A stretch of 64,000 bases of DNA from NCBI GenBank assembly GCA_002812745.2, contig NCSJ02000009.1, positions 124,001-188,000 of the forward strand, written 5' to 3'. Origin of the DNA: Scytalidium lignicola. Its lineage: Eukaryota > Ascomycota > Leotiomycetes. This document shows, one piece after another, positions 37,313 through 48,088 of this stretch (its first letter is position 1; each line of letters begins with the position of its first letter). The position numbers were made by a program, and so were the translations under genes. A model generated the notes under the pieces. It ran no database searches, was not told where the DNA came from, and was given only the letters and a program-made list of their open reading frames with translations.

Positions 37313-38689
37313 TCATTTCTTCTTAAAGAAATCACTCATCTTCTTCATACCGCTAACATTGACCTTCTTCAGGTTCTTCACAGCTCTGCTTTCACCTGCC
37401 TTCTTCCTCTTTTCTTCCTCCTCATTTTTCCGCCTCTTTTCGGCACGTGTCTCGTCTCCTTCATCCTCGGCCATCCTCTTCCTTGTATAATCTCCCATTG
37501 ATAAGGCAGCAACAGCTTCTTGGCGCAATTTCCGGAGATGCAAGAGGTGGGCATCGAGAGGAGAAAAGTCAACTGGTGACGTCGAAGATGCAAGGAGCGT
37601 CTTCACTATCTCGCCGATGCTAGGAGAGATATAATTCGAGCAAATGTAGTGCAAGGCCGTTCGAAGTCTGAGGAGATCTGCAATACCCTCTGGTGGATCC
37701 ATCTGTGAATGAGGTAAGGCAACTTCCTCAGGAGTTGTTAATGCTGTAGAAGCTTGAGAGATTGATGTTCCAGTCGAGGTTTCTGATGCCACGGTATCCA
37801 AAGAGTCCGTAGTCAAATCGGTGTTCTGGGACTCGGGAGTATCTACCTGAGATGTAGAAGGAGTCGGCACAAGTGGAGCATTCTCTCTCTCTCCAACTAT
37901 TTTATCTGTGGGAGCTGAGTTTAACTTTATGGAGAGTATTGGTGCTTCCAGAGCTTTGCGCACAAATTTCTCTTCCATGCTTGCTGGAAGACCTCCTTCA
38001 CTCATTTTCCGTGCCTTCTCAATCAACACTTTCACTAGTTTCTCCTCGCTCACTCGATACATTTGCTCATCTCCGGCATCTACTGTATCACACACTGCCT
38101 CCATTCTTCTTTCCAACATCTTTCTTAAGTGATCAACTCCCAAAAACTTCTGCAATTGAGGAGATTCCTCAAGTATCCTATCAAGATAATCATCACTAGA
38201 CAGGAACAGTTGTTTGCCCGGCGCCGAACTCTTCGAGGTGGATGGAAAAAGACTAGGCAGGAGGAAGAAAAGAGGATCGATCGGGGTTGCGGCAAATAAA
38301 TCTGCATTCTTCATGACATAGCCCTGTCGGCTAGCCTTTGTTGTAGGATTCTCTGGAAGCTTTGGCGCCTCCGTCTGCTCTGTAGTAACTGGAGCTGTCG
38401 AACAAGCTTCCGGCGCAAGTAACCAACTGCGCGGCGTGGTTTTCGGCGCAGAAATTTTAGTGAACTCGTAGAAGCCATGTTGCGGACAGATGAAATATCG
38501 AGCTTTGGAAAGTGTTCTCGGATTAGTTATGGACACAATTCGAGCACCAGTGCTCGCGTTGTTTGGAAGGAGGAATAGAAGAGGTTGATTTGCGGGTTCC
38601 GGTCCCAATTGGACTTTTTGGACAGATGAGCTACTGGTTTTTGCTGCTTGTTTATCGGCCTTGTTCGAGCCTTTACTTCGAGTTTTCAT
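37313..38689 (-). CDS. RNH202: Ribonuclease H2 subunit B
   Basis: Non-catalytic subunit of the RNase H2 heterotrimer that removes ribonucleotides from DNA. Single exon, 458 aa. A basic N-tail (MKTRSKGSNKADKQAAK) precedes a small beta domain (LLFLLPNNASTGARIVSI, FICPQHGFYEFTKIS), as in RNASEH2B/Ydr279 proteins. A central helical part (DPLFFLLPSLFPS; QLQKFLGVDHLRKMLERRM) is conserved, with a long disordered insert before LRTALHYICSNYISPSIGEI. The end is VSGMKKMSDFFKKK, a PIP-box-like motif (MxxMxxFF) placed like the human RNASEH2B PCNA-binding motif. Divergent from MCM10 over 490 bases with MluI boxes. Confidence 0.92.
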   Translation of the reverse strand: MKTRSKGSNKADKQAAKTSSSSVQKVQLGPEPANQPLLFLLPNNASTGARIVSITNPRTLSKARYFICPQHGFYEFTKISAPKTTPRSWLLAPEACSTAPVTTEQTEAPKLPENPTTKASRQGYVMKNADLFAATPIDPLFFLLPSLFPSTSKSSAPGKQLFLSSDDYLDRILEESPQLQKFLGVDHLRKMLERRMEAVCDTVDAGDEQMYRVSEEKLVKVLIEKARKMSEGGLPASMEEKFVRKALEAPILSIKLNSAPTDKIVGERENAPLVPTPSTSQVDTPESQNTDLTTDSLDTVASETSTGTSISQASTALTTPEEVALPHSQMDPPEGIADLLRLRTALHYICSNYISPSIGEIVKTLLASSTSPVDFSPLDAHLLHLRKLRQEAVAALSMGDYTRKRMAEDEGDETRAEKRRKNEEEEKRKKAGESRAVKNLKKVNVSGMKKMSDFFKKK

Positions 38690-39179
38690 CGTGTGGTCGG
38701 ATATCTTACAGTTGCTAGATGGTTGTGGAAGTCTCGCATTAATATTGACGCCGCTCGTAAGTAATTGAGATACCCCTGTCTATACGACACGTCCAGTCGC
38801 GTAACGCGTCGAAGATAAGGTTTCGGTATCAGACTACTGCAATTACTTGTAGGGCATTTTTGAGCCTGGCCTAGCCCTTCCCGCATAGTGGCTTAGAGTA
38901 AGTGTTTCAAAGAGCTTTTGGAGGAGACACGATAAACGAATACATACGATCACATTCGAATGCCTTACAGATTAATTGTTTTTGATTACTGTATAGGTCA
39001 TTCCTCGAAGAAATATTGTCGCGAGTGTCTCGAACAAACGCTTACTTTGTTCGATTTCGATTACCTGGGTTTGGAGGGTTAATTGAACGTTAAAGTGAAA
39101 CAATTGCCTTGGGTTATGTCGGGGAATATGAAATTTTTATAAAGAATGGCCTCCTGAAGGCCAGACATAGTTTGCCATT
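38690..39179. promoter_or_regulatory. Divergent promoter, RNH202 / MCM10
   Basis: 490 bases between two replication-linked genes. The RNH202 side carries two MluI-type boxes. Confidence 0.65.
38797..38809. promoter_or_regulatory. Pair of MluI cell-cycle boxes between RNH202 and MCM10
   Basis: TCGCGT (38797-38802) and ACGCGT (38804-38809) are nearly adjacent, 108-120 bases upstream of the RNH202 ATG and about 375 bases from the MCM10 ATG. Confidence 0.7.
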
Positions 39180-41756
39180 ATGTCGCAAAGTACGGTCTTC
39201 TTTTAGCGTGACGGAACTGTTCTGACATATCTACAGCAAACAGCACNGGGGGCTCAATGGCCCCCAAGATCTCCACACGACGTACTTATGAGCACTCCTG
39301 GAGGTCGTGATCGCATGCGGCGTTTTGCCGAACGTACTTCTCCTTCGCCCTCCCCAATCAAAAAATCACCTTCACTACAGAATCGGACGAAGAGGCTTCT
39401 TGCTTTAGGTGCAACCCTAGAAGATTTGTCAGACGAGGAGGATGAAGAGACATTACAATTACAGTTACAGGAGATTCAGGCACGGTTGAAGCTCAAACGA
39501 TTACAGAAGAAGGCGGCACAGACTTCAGAAGTCGAGAGCAAGGATGATAAGGATACAGCTCCTCCAGAGAGGGCGAGATCTGCGGCTTCCATGCGTGCAC
39601 CATCCAGATTAGCTGAAAGAAGGGAACAACAGACTGAAAGGTCGAGATCTCAAGCCAGTATTCATGTTCCTGCCTCCCCTATCAAAAGATTACAACCGAC
39701 AGAAGCTCCTCGGTCCCCTAGTCGGGTCTTGCTGGGAATTGACAAGGGATGGAAAGGAAGTGATGTTTCCTTACGAAAAGCACCCAGCTTAAGAAAGGAT
39801 GATGAAGAAGGATCCCAAACTTTAAGGAACCGGGGGCCATATCTGCATAGATCTCGCTCACAGACTGGCTTTTACGGCAGTTCGGATTCTAGGTCGTCTT
39901 CACGGCAGCAGGATGGAGAGGCCAGACCTAAATCCTTCAATGAAAGAATAGCCGCATTGAGAGCTGAAGAGACAGCTCGACTACAACGAGAAGCACGTGC
40001 AAAGAAGAACAAAAGCACAGCATTTGATATTGATCATGAGGAAGTTGAGAAATATAAAAGGATAGCTACCACCTTACCAGAAACCTCTTACCAACCTCAA
40101 CAATTCAGTACGGAAGAGGTACTTGCTTCTTTCAACAAACCCACCAGAGGTGTAACCCGTTCCAGAGCACTCTCTAGTCCTCATCCTTCAGCGGGATCAT
40201 CCAGCGATATTTCAATTACAAAACCCACGGCCGAAACATCTACCAACCTCATCAAGAGGAGCAATTCTCGTAAATCAAATCGCAAGCCTATCGACGTCCC
40301 AGAGGCAGAAGCAACTCAATTCGAACCTTATTCTTCCCAACATCTCTCCAAGAGGATTCTACCCCACCAGGTAGTAACGAGGACACTTTCCGGGAAAAAG
40401 ACCTACGTTGTACCGGATCTTCTCAAAGTCGTCAAGGCCCCTGATTACAATCCACCCGAGATTGAAGACGATTGGGTTATCCTTGGAGTAGTGGCTTGGA
40501 AGTCTGAGCCCAAGAGCAAGCAGGATGGCAGCAAGTACATGATCATAAAGATCACAGATCTCAAGTGGGAATTAGATTTGTTTTTATTTGATTCTGCCTT
40601 TACTAGATTTTGGAAACTTACGATTGGTTCGGTGATTGCTATCCTCAATCCCAATATCTGGGCTCCGTCAAAGGGACGGATAGATACAGGCCAATTCAGC
40701 CTGACGATAAACTCGAGCGAAGATACAGTGTTGGAGATTGGTTCATCACGAGATCTTGGATTTTGCAAGAGCGTCAAGAAGGACGGCAAAATCTGTGGTT
40801 CTTGGGTAGATAAAAGACACACTGAGTTTTGCGACTTCCACGTCAACGTAGTCTTCGAGAAAACAAAGTCCAAACGACCAGAAGTGAGCTCAATGGACTT
40901 CGGCCGAGGACCCAAATATGGTGGTTCGAAACAGAGATCCCAGGATATGACTTGGCACTCAAAATACCAGGCGGAGAAAGAGAAAGAGAAAACAAATGGT
41001 ACTTACGACAGAACCGTCCAGTCACACATCTTCATCACGGGCAGAACGACAGCAGATCTTCTAGACGACGTCGATTACGACCCAGACGCCTTCCACCGAG
41101 GCATGAATAAGGAAGAGCGCTTGAGGAAACATCTCATAACCCAGGAGCGAGAACGAGAACTAGCCCGCAAACTGGGCGAAACGGGTTCAGGTGCTGGCGC
41201 GGCCTATCTACGCAGCAGAGAGAAACTATCGGATCCCACCGGCACCGCTGAGACCACGGAAAATACTTCCCCTCTTAGGAATGCTGCAGCTCTGGGGCTT
41301 TTAAAATCCAGAGGATCAGCTGCATCCGTGCAGTTGAGTCCCATGAAGAGGAAACGAGCCGCGACAGGTGGCGATTCAGCCTCTTCCTCTTTTTCTTCTT
41401 CTGCTGCCAACACTACTACCGCGTATTCTTCTACTACTGCTGCTGCTTCTGCTTCTGCTCCTATGGGCTGGGGAAGTAACCTCACGAAAGAATTGGGCAG
41501 GATGAAGAATGGGGAGAGTCTCCAGCAGCCGGTGAAGAAGAAGACGAGGTTCGTTACCGAGAAGGGCATTCGTGAAGCTGGGAGGGAAAGTTTTGGCGGA
41601 GAGGTAGTGGGCAAGGCTTCCACTATCACTTCCACTTCTACTTCTACTTCCACTTATACTTCTACTGCTGCTTCTAAGAGATTCCCCACCGGTGGTAAAA
41701 CAGCCGTAGTGGTGGATGATGATTCTTCCAATGACGATCTTGATATTATTAGATAG
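39180..41756 (+). CDS. MCM10: Minichromosome maintenance protein 10 (replication initiation factor)
   Basis: Binds the CMG helicase, DNA and polymerase alpha at origins and forks. Exon 1 (39180-39189, just ATGTCGCAAA) is followed by a 47-base intron with a TTCTGACAT branch site, then exon 2 (39237-41756). The frame is kept only if the N at 39247 is dropped. The N-terminus then reads MSQTNSTGAQWPPRSPHDVL and runs into MSTPGGRDRMRR, total 842 aa. A coiled-coil (DEEDEETLQLQLQEIQARLK) is followed by a disordered region, the OB-fold (DDWVILGVVAWKSEPK, SVIAILNPNIWAP) and the zinc finger LGFCKSVKKDGKICGSWVDK ending EFCDFHV. The C-tail is basic with Ser/Thr hexamer repeats. Starting at the later ATG at 39288 would lose the conserved WPP...DVL segment. 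Confidence 0.94.
39247..39247. other. Spurious N in the MCM10 N-terminal coding region
   Basis: N before five G. Total coding length is a multiple of three only without it. Confidence 0.85.
41625..41670 (+). repeat. Hexamer (ACTTCT-like) minisatellite inside MCM10
   Basis: Imperfect six-base units encode alternating Ser-Thr residues near the MCM10 C-terminus, so length changes would stay in frame. Confidence 0.75.
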
Positions 41757-42351
41757 AAAGAGAGAAAGAAAAAATATATAAAAAAAGAATCGTCGCTGAG
41801 AGAATGCAAGCTCTTTCTTACTCTTCTTGTATTTCTTTTGTTTAACCTGCAGTTGCACAACCTTTTTGTCGATATTATCTTTTACTATGGCGAGGAGTGT
41901 TTTTTTGTATTTTATGTAATATGGGCAGGCTCAGGCCAGGTAGGCAAAAGGTGTTACATGGGGAAAGACTATGAGAGGGAAGGGGGGATTCTCAGAGCCG
42001 AGGAAGGGAATGGGAAATTTGCTTTTTGATCCGATGAATGGTACATAAAAAAAAGAATTGTTCTAATGAGTTATCAGAGAAGACAGAAGAAAAAACCCTA
42101 TTTCATATTTCACCAGCAAAGGGACAGAACGAGATAATTTTTGGCATCAGAAAAATATTGTATTTGTGAAGACCAGGCTTAAATGGCCAGATCTCCCTTT
42201 CTAAATTACCAAGACAGGAAATCGTAAAGCGTTCCCCAACGTAAAAGCTAAATATGATTGATTATAAGGCGTATCATTTTTCATTTTTGTACTTCTCAAT
42301 AGAAAGAGAATCAACATTAAACACCAGAAAGTAAAATCCCGTTTTATTTCC
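41757..42351. other. Convergent 3' intergenic region, MCM10 / AIM21
   Basis: 595 AT-rich bases between convergent stops. No gene recognised. Confidence 0.6.
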
Positions 42352-45300
42352 TTAATTTGCAGGTGCGTCCACCTCCTCGGCGTCCACCTTCGAAGGCATA
42401 GTCGTGTCCTCTGGGTCACGTGGCGCAACATCCTCGCCCGGAGCGGGGACGTCATCGCGCAGTTGAGGAGCTGCGTCCTTCTCCACCTCATCGGGGGTGT
42501 TGGGCTCCACTGTAGCTTCTGTCGCGGGCGGGACTCCAGATTCGTGGTGTTCCTCAGGGGCAGGGGCAGGGGCAGGGGCGTCGCCGATTTTTTCTCCTGC
42601 AACGCTCTCCGCAAGTGGGGGTGCCTCTGGTTCGGCTACCGTCGGCTCAGGTTCTGTCGACGACGTAGGTTTCGATTGAGGAGACACCTCCTTGGGTTCT
42701 GCTGGAGCTGAAGGTTCAGAGGTTGGTGACTCTTCAGAAGTAGCAGCAGGTTCAATGGGTGTCGACTCTATTAACGATGAGGAAGCTTTCTCATAATTGT
42801 TGACAATCAGGGCGTCCTCTTCCGGATCAATCTCCCACACCAGGGACGGCATCGAGAATTTCAGGGTGGAGGTAGCCTTCTCAGACACTGACTCAGTAGC
42901 TGGAGGAGCAGGGTTCTTGGTTGGAGCTCTTCGAGCAGGACCCTTCGCTCTACCTTTTCTAGCATCGGCAAGAGGGGCCTTCTCCTTCTCCTCAACTTTC
43001 TCCTCTGGAGCAGCAGACTCCTCTTTCTTTGGAAGCTTTGGACCCAGCTGAAGACGCTTGTTTAGGTCCAACATAAAGCCACTCTGTAGTGCTGCAATCT
43101 TGCCCCCAACAGGTCTGGAAGGAATCGCTGGCTTTGGCTTGGTCTCTGGAACCTTGGCGGACGTATTTAATGGAACTTCCTCGGCTGATTCCCGTTTAAT
43201 TAACTTCGCCGGACGAGCTGGGATTTGGGGCTTTGGTTTCGTGGTTATGGGAACTGGGTGAGATTCGTCCGCTGGTGCGGTCTGTCTTAATCGTGATGGG
43301 CGTTCTGGGGCAGCTGGTTGTGCTGCTTCGTGTGAGGTTTCTAGTTTGGTCTTGCCAGGACGAGGAGGAATTGATGGTTTCGGAGCTGCAGGTGCTGTAG
43401 CTGCAGCAGCATTGGTATCAGCTGTCTCTTCTTTATGGCTTGGTTCTGGTACAACGACGGCCGCTAGTTTATCTTCTAATGGACTTGCCGCGTCCTTCTC
43501 TTCAATCTGCGGACTGGATACGGTTGTCTGTAGATGAAGACTGTCAGGAGTTTCCTCCCATATATCCCTACTCGGGAAGCGTGGGATCTTAGCAATCTCA
43601 TCGGTAGGAGCCGTCCACGGCTTCTTCGCTGGGTGTAAGAAGCTATCCCGGTCGTGAGATTCGGCCTCGGCTAGTTCCTCTTGCTTTCTAGCGAATGCTT
43701 GCTCTTGAGTCTCACCCTCGTGCAGCTCTGACTCCGTCACAGTCTTGGCATCATCATCTTCAGGTAGCTGGGGAGTCGAAACCGTAGCGGTGTATTGTAA
43801 ACTAGTGGGAGTATCTTCCCAGATATCTTGACTTGGGAACTTCTGTTTTCTTAACTCTGGTCGCTTCAACTTATCTGTATGGGATAATGGGTGCTCCTTA
43901 TGCTTTTCATTTTCAGGGAAGAGCGGCTCATATTCCGTAAGATCCTCTAGAGGAGTTGGCTCATGTTCTAGACGGAATCCAGGCATTGCTCCATGGATGC
44001 TTGCTGGTCGGCTGGTTGGCCGGCTTCCTGAGATACTCGATGCGCTACCGGATCTGTAATGATTGCCCTCATCAAAGGCACTCCCTCTCCTCTCCTGGAA
44101 TGGTGAAACTGCTGGTTGGAGCTCGTAACCAAAGGGTTCCTTAGCCACCTCATCTGCCGCCAAAATCGGGGCACTATACGCTGGTTCTTCTTCTGGAGCG
44201 GGAGTAACCGAGAGTCCAAAATCATCCGTAGATTCATGCTCGAGCTCATACAATCGGCTTCTTCGACGGCCTGGTTCATCTACATGAATGACGCCTTCAT
44301 CCTCGGCCTCACTCTCGCCACGCTCTGAGCTGCCAGAAAGCCCTTTCTTGAGGGCATCTTCAAACTCATCCTTTCCTTGTTCCTCTCCGGGAGTGCTGGC
44401 CTGCGTCAGATATGTAGATTGAGGACGTGGAGATGAGATTCGGGAAGCATATTCTTGTGCTGCCTGGAAACCGACTTCTTCGGTTGGGGTGCCGTAAGCT
44501 GCGGGGGAGGTACCTAGAAGGCAATTACTTTAGACTAAACTCCACTAACTATTAGAGGGTGATAGAATGTACCAAGTGCTACTCCACGACTAGCTGTATC
44601 TCTCACAACCTTGTTAAGTTCTTCACTGCTCATAACCCACTCAGCCTTCCCTTCTCCATAAGGGTTGCACTCCTTCTTGTACAAATCTGGGCGCCTCTCG
44701 TAGTACGCCTTCTCGAATCGATCTTGAGAGACGACTCCGTGACCGTGAAGACCGTAGCTGCCAGGTGGGCCTTCAAAGCCACGGGCGCTGCTCTTGCGTC
44801 CATGGTGACGGGGCTTCGATCCATCGTTGTGGAAACCAATGCCTGGGGTATAGGGAGTGCTGTTTGGTGCAGGCGAAGGGGCCTGGACATCACCAGCCAG
44901 AGGAAGCATGGGCACTCGCTGTCCAATTTCAGGGATTCCATGCTCGCCATCCAGACTCGATGGAGGACGGTCGAAGCCACCGTTCGAATGCTGGCTGGTA
45001 AAGCTTGCCTTTGGTCTTATAGATCGGGAAGCCGGGTCCTTATCATCCGACACCGACTTCTCGCTCGAAGCTTTGCCAATGCCGAATGCGGCAGCTTGGC
45101 CTGAGTCTGTCCGCGTGACTGCGGAAACCCTTTGCTCGGCGCTTGACGATGGCAGAGATGGCTTAGGAGCATGGATATGCAAGTCATTGGCCACACTCCT
45201 CGTCTCCTTGGGCGATCCTTCATCCTTCTGTAGTTGGGCCAACAATTCTCCGTATTCAGTGCCTTCCTGGCCAAGTGATGGCAGCGTCACGCTGGGAGGA

Positions 45301-45548
45301 CGGATAGGGACCTCGGTGCTTTCGCCTTCGGCGCTAAGAGTGGAATGTTTACCATTCGCTCCATTATGTGTAGGAAGGGGAGCATCGTTCAACGGGGAAC
45401 TCGCAAACCGCTCACGCGATGGCGAACGTTGGAAGCGGCGGTTTGCAGGACGAGGAGGTATTTTGGGCAGGCTGGCGCCCAATGAATTGGCTGAGTGCTC
45501 TTGGGCACGAGCTGGACGTGGAGGAACTTGAGGCATTGCAGTCGACAT
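42352..45548 (-). CDS. AIM21: Aim21-like cortical actin patch regulator
   Basis: Likely orthologue of yeast Aim21, which with Tda2 regulates barbed-end assembly at actin patches; here the role is by similarity. Exons 44573-45548 and 42352-44513 give 1045 aa. The chain is almost wholly disordered. Proline motifs for SH3 partners are repeated: VPPRPARAQ, IPPRPANRR, KPSIPPRPGK, KPQIPARPAK and KPAIPSRPVGGKIAALQ. Short ordered blocks include YERRPDLYKKECNPYGEGK with WVMSSEELNKVVRDTASRGV, and two copies of a FPSxDIWE(D/E)TPxSL unit (KFPSQDIWEDTPTSL, RFPSRDIWEETPDSL), the most family-specific feature. The C-terminal third is Glu/Pro/Ala-rich. The splice joins VALG to TSPAAYGTPTEE. Confidence 0.85.
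42557..42578 (+). repeat. (GGGGCA)n tract with G-quadruplex potential
   Basis: Four runs of GGGG spaced by two bases on the + strand, i.e. the non-coding strand of AIM21, where the tract encodes Ala-Pro repeats. Confidence 0.8.
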
Positions 45549-46680
45549 CTTGGTGGTTGTGATGTGGTGTCTGTCTGTTTCGATTCGGGAGTTCGAATTG
45601 TCGCCGGTAAAAGTAAACTGTTATCTAGATAATTTCTTCAGTAACCGGCATGCATGATAAGTCTCGCAACGCCTCAAACTAGATGCGCAGAACCCCAGTC
45701 AAGAACAGCTAGACCAGAGAGCGACAAGCCAAGCTGAGATCGAGATAGAAAGAAAGAAATTGTTATCTTCGGACAGGATGCAGGCAATATAAGCATGATA
45801 ATGCACGATAATCAACGCAGCCCAAATCTCTGCTAATCATGGTCTGGCTGATTATTTTTATGTCCCTTCACACCGCAACAAAGCCGTGTGATAGCCAGAC
45901 CGCTCGGCTCGGGCTCTCTGACATCAACGCTCGTTGAGGTAGCTGGTTTTGACCGGGGCACGGAAGCTGGCAATGGACAGGGCTGCAGTGCAAGACTTAC
46001 CTATGAGTGATTCAATAAACGGGATTCTCTTAAAGATCAACCATCGAGGCTGAATGCTTGTAGTGAATTGGGGTGTGTTGTTTTGTGTTGGGAGAGAGAA
46101 GAGTCAACGAGAGTTCCAGATGTCCCTGTGGCCTCGAGAGCTGGTTACCCGTACATAAAGGGCCAACAACACAAGGGGGCCAACGCAGGCCAGGCTGGCG
46201 CTAGGGGGGGGTCTCGTTCGTCATGCACATGATTGGAAACGGGGCCATGGATTTTCATTAGTGTGCCGGCGAGGGAGAGAGGACGAACGAGAGAGAACGA
46301 GAGGAGCAAAGAGAAACCCCTACCGCCATGACCAGACAGGCAAACCAGACTTACAGCACAGACAACCAGCCCGAGTTTGCAGAGAGAAGTCTCGCCCGTC
46401 GTCACAGCGCGGAAACCGATACGGTAATAGAGGCAGTGCCTCCAGGGGTCCCCGCCAATACCCAGCCAGCCAGCCAGTCAGCAAAGAGGCAATTATGACT
46501 TTGCAACAAAAAAGCCTCAACACTCCTGATTCGCTTTGTTTCGGGGTGAGAGCGAAGAGCCCAGAAGAGGCCGAAACAGCACAAAAACAGACGCCATGCT
46601 TGCCGCCCCACATTCAAGGCGCACCATCGCACGATCCGGATGCTGCAGCCTCAGGTTTTTTTATCCACCCATTCCGCCAC

Positions 46681-46790
46681 TACTGTACTGTGACGGTACG
46701 TACTTTATGTACTGCTTGCTGTGGTGGTACAGTTACTGTACGGACGGTACTGGCGGAACAAAAGTACGGAGGTACCGTACGGCTGTACCT
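46681..46790. repeat. Second GTAC/TACTGTAC-rich repeat cluster
   Basis: Dense TACTGTAC, GGTAC, GTACGTAC and TACCGTAC units over about 110 bases, like the cluster at 15021-15145. Isolated TACAGTAC copies follow at 46837 and near 47546. Confidence 0.7.
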
Positions 46791-46943
46791 GGGTTTATGC
46801 AGGTAATAAAAAAAAAACAATAAAAAAACTCTCTTCTACAGTACAGGAATTAATTAATTTAGAGCCACNAAAAAAATCTCTATCCCATGCAATCAAAAGA
46901 ACTAGAAGGCAAAAAGAACAAGGGACCCGAGCACGCAATGTAA

Positions 46944-46964
46944 AATAATAATAATAATAATAAT
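46944..46964 (+). repeat. (AAT)7 microsatellite
   Basis: Seven perfect AAT units in noncoding DNA. Confidence 0.9.
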
Positions 46965-48088
46965 CCTCTTTCTATTATTTCCCCATCTCGATCTTCGTAT
47001 CCCCCTGCCGCAGTACCCTCCCCCCTAACCAACNAAAAAAAGACCACCATACAAGGGAACAAAAGAGCGTGACCTTCGCCAAAATCTCCTCCACTCACGT
47101 GGTTCCTGCAAAAAACCGTCGTGCACTTGCAGTAGTTCTCGCCTCAAAAAAGAGGAGCCTTCAAGGTCCCTCCTTTTTCCCCGCAATAATGAAGCAACTT
47201 TGACCTGGTCATGGGCCACCTGAGCGTGGCGTGCCCATTTCCATTTCCATTTTCCATCTCTTTTTGCCAATCAGACGGCCATCCCGACTGGCCTTTTTCA
47301 AGTTAGCTGTTTCTTTTTTAAGAGATCCATGACAGAAGGAAACTGCAAAGTTTACTGTATTTGATTCTCGTGACCTCGTTGCTAAAGAGCCNAAAAAAAG
47401 CACGCTAAAAAGAGGTGAACACATTCCTTTGGGGGTCAAACGTAGATTGTGCCACTTCGCGCGGCATTGATTCCATGCTGTTCATGTGAGTTCGTCGTCA
47501 CTCCCTAGAGCACATCGAGCCGTCACAGAGCTCCATTGGCGTCATAGTACAGTAACGTCTCCACTCTGGAATGCCCTCGAAACTTGCACACCCGCATACA
47601 CTTTCCACACGCAGACACGCAACACGATACAAAGCAAGACAAGTAAAGTACCTGACTACCTGAATACTTGTGCTGAACATACAAACACGGACTTCGGCAC
47701 CCATCGCAAAGTTGGCATGGAAACACAGTTTGGTATTAGCTAAAAGCTCCTTGAGAAGCCTTTCAAACAAAAACACCCCTCCTAAGAAAAGAAAGAAAAG
47801 NAAAAAAAACTGGAATATCTTGTCCCAGTCGTATTCATCAGAGTTTGGCGGCAGCAAAACAACAAAAATCCCGTTACGCCGGACCTCAAAAACCGAAATG
47901 CTTCTCTCAATCTTTTCTAATCAGTCGGCCACTTTTCCATACCTCAAAATACCTTATCATTATAATCATGACTGTCACTACCTCAATCTCAGTGCTTGCG
48001 GCCCTCCCTTTTTGCAAGTTCTCTCCTCAAGTCATCCTCCTGCCCACTCTGCTGCCTTTCTTTCTTTCTTTCTCCCCCCTCTCTCTCC

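Larger units (their letters stand above)
45549..48088. other. Long gene-poor region upstream of AIM21
   Basis: 2540 bases with no supported gene. ORFs up to 181 codons (46261-46806 on +) are low-complexity and show no family. It contains GTAC-rich repeats, an AAT microsatellite, several A runs and four of the window's fourteen Ns (46869, 47034, 47392, 47802). It is a candidate AIM21 leader and promoter plus TVP18 3' flank. Confidence 0.55.

Noticed and set aside
42463..45531. Long + strand ORFs opposite AIM21, up to 224 codons
   Set aside because: Shadows of a GC- and Pro/Ala-rich coding strand. AIM21 explains the region on the minus strand.
46261..46806. 181-codon + strand ORF
   Set aside because: Low-complexity, Arg/Gln-rich, overlaps the GTAC repeat cluster and other frames. 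No splice or family support.
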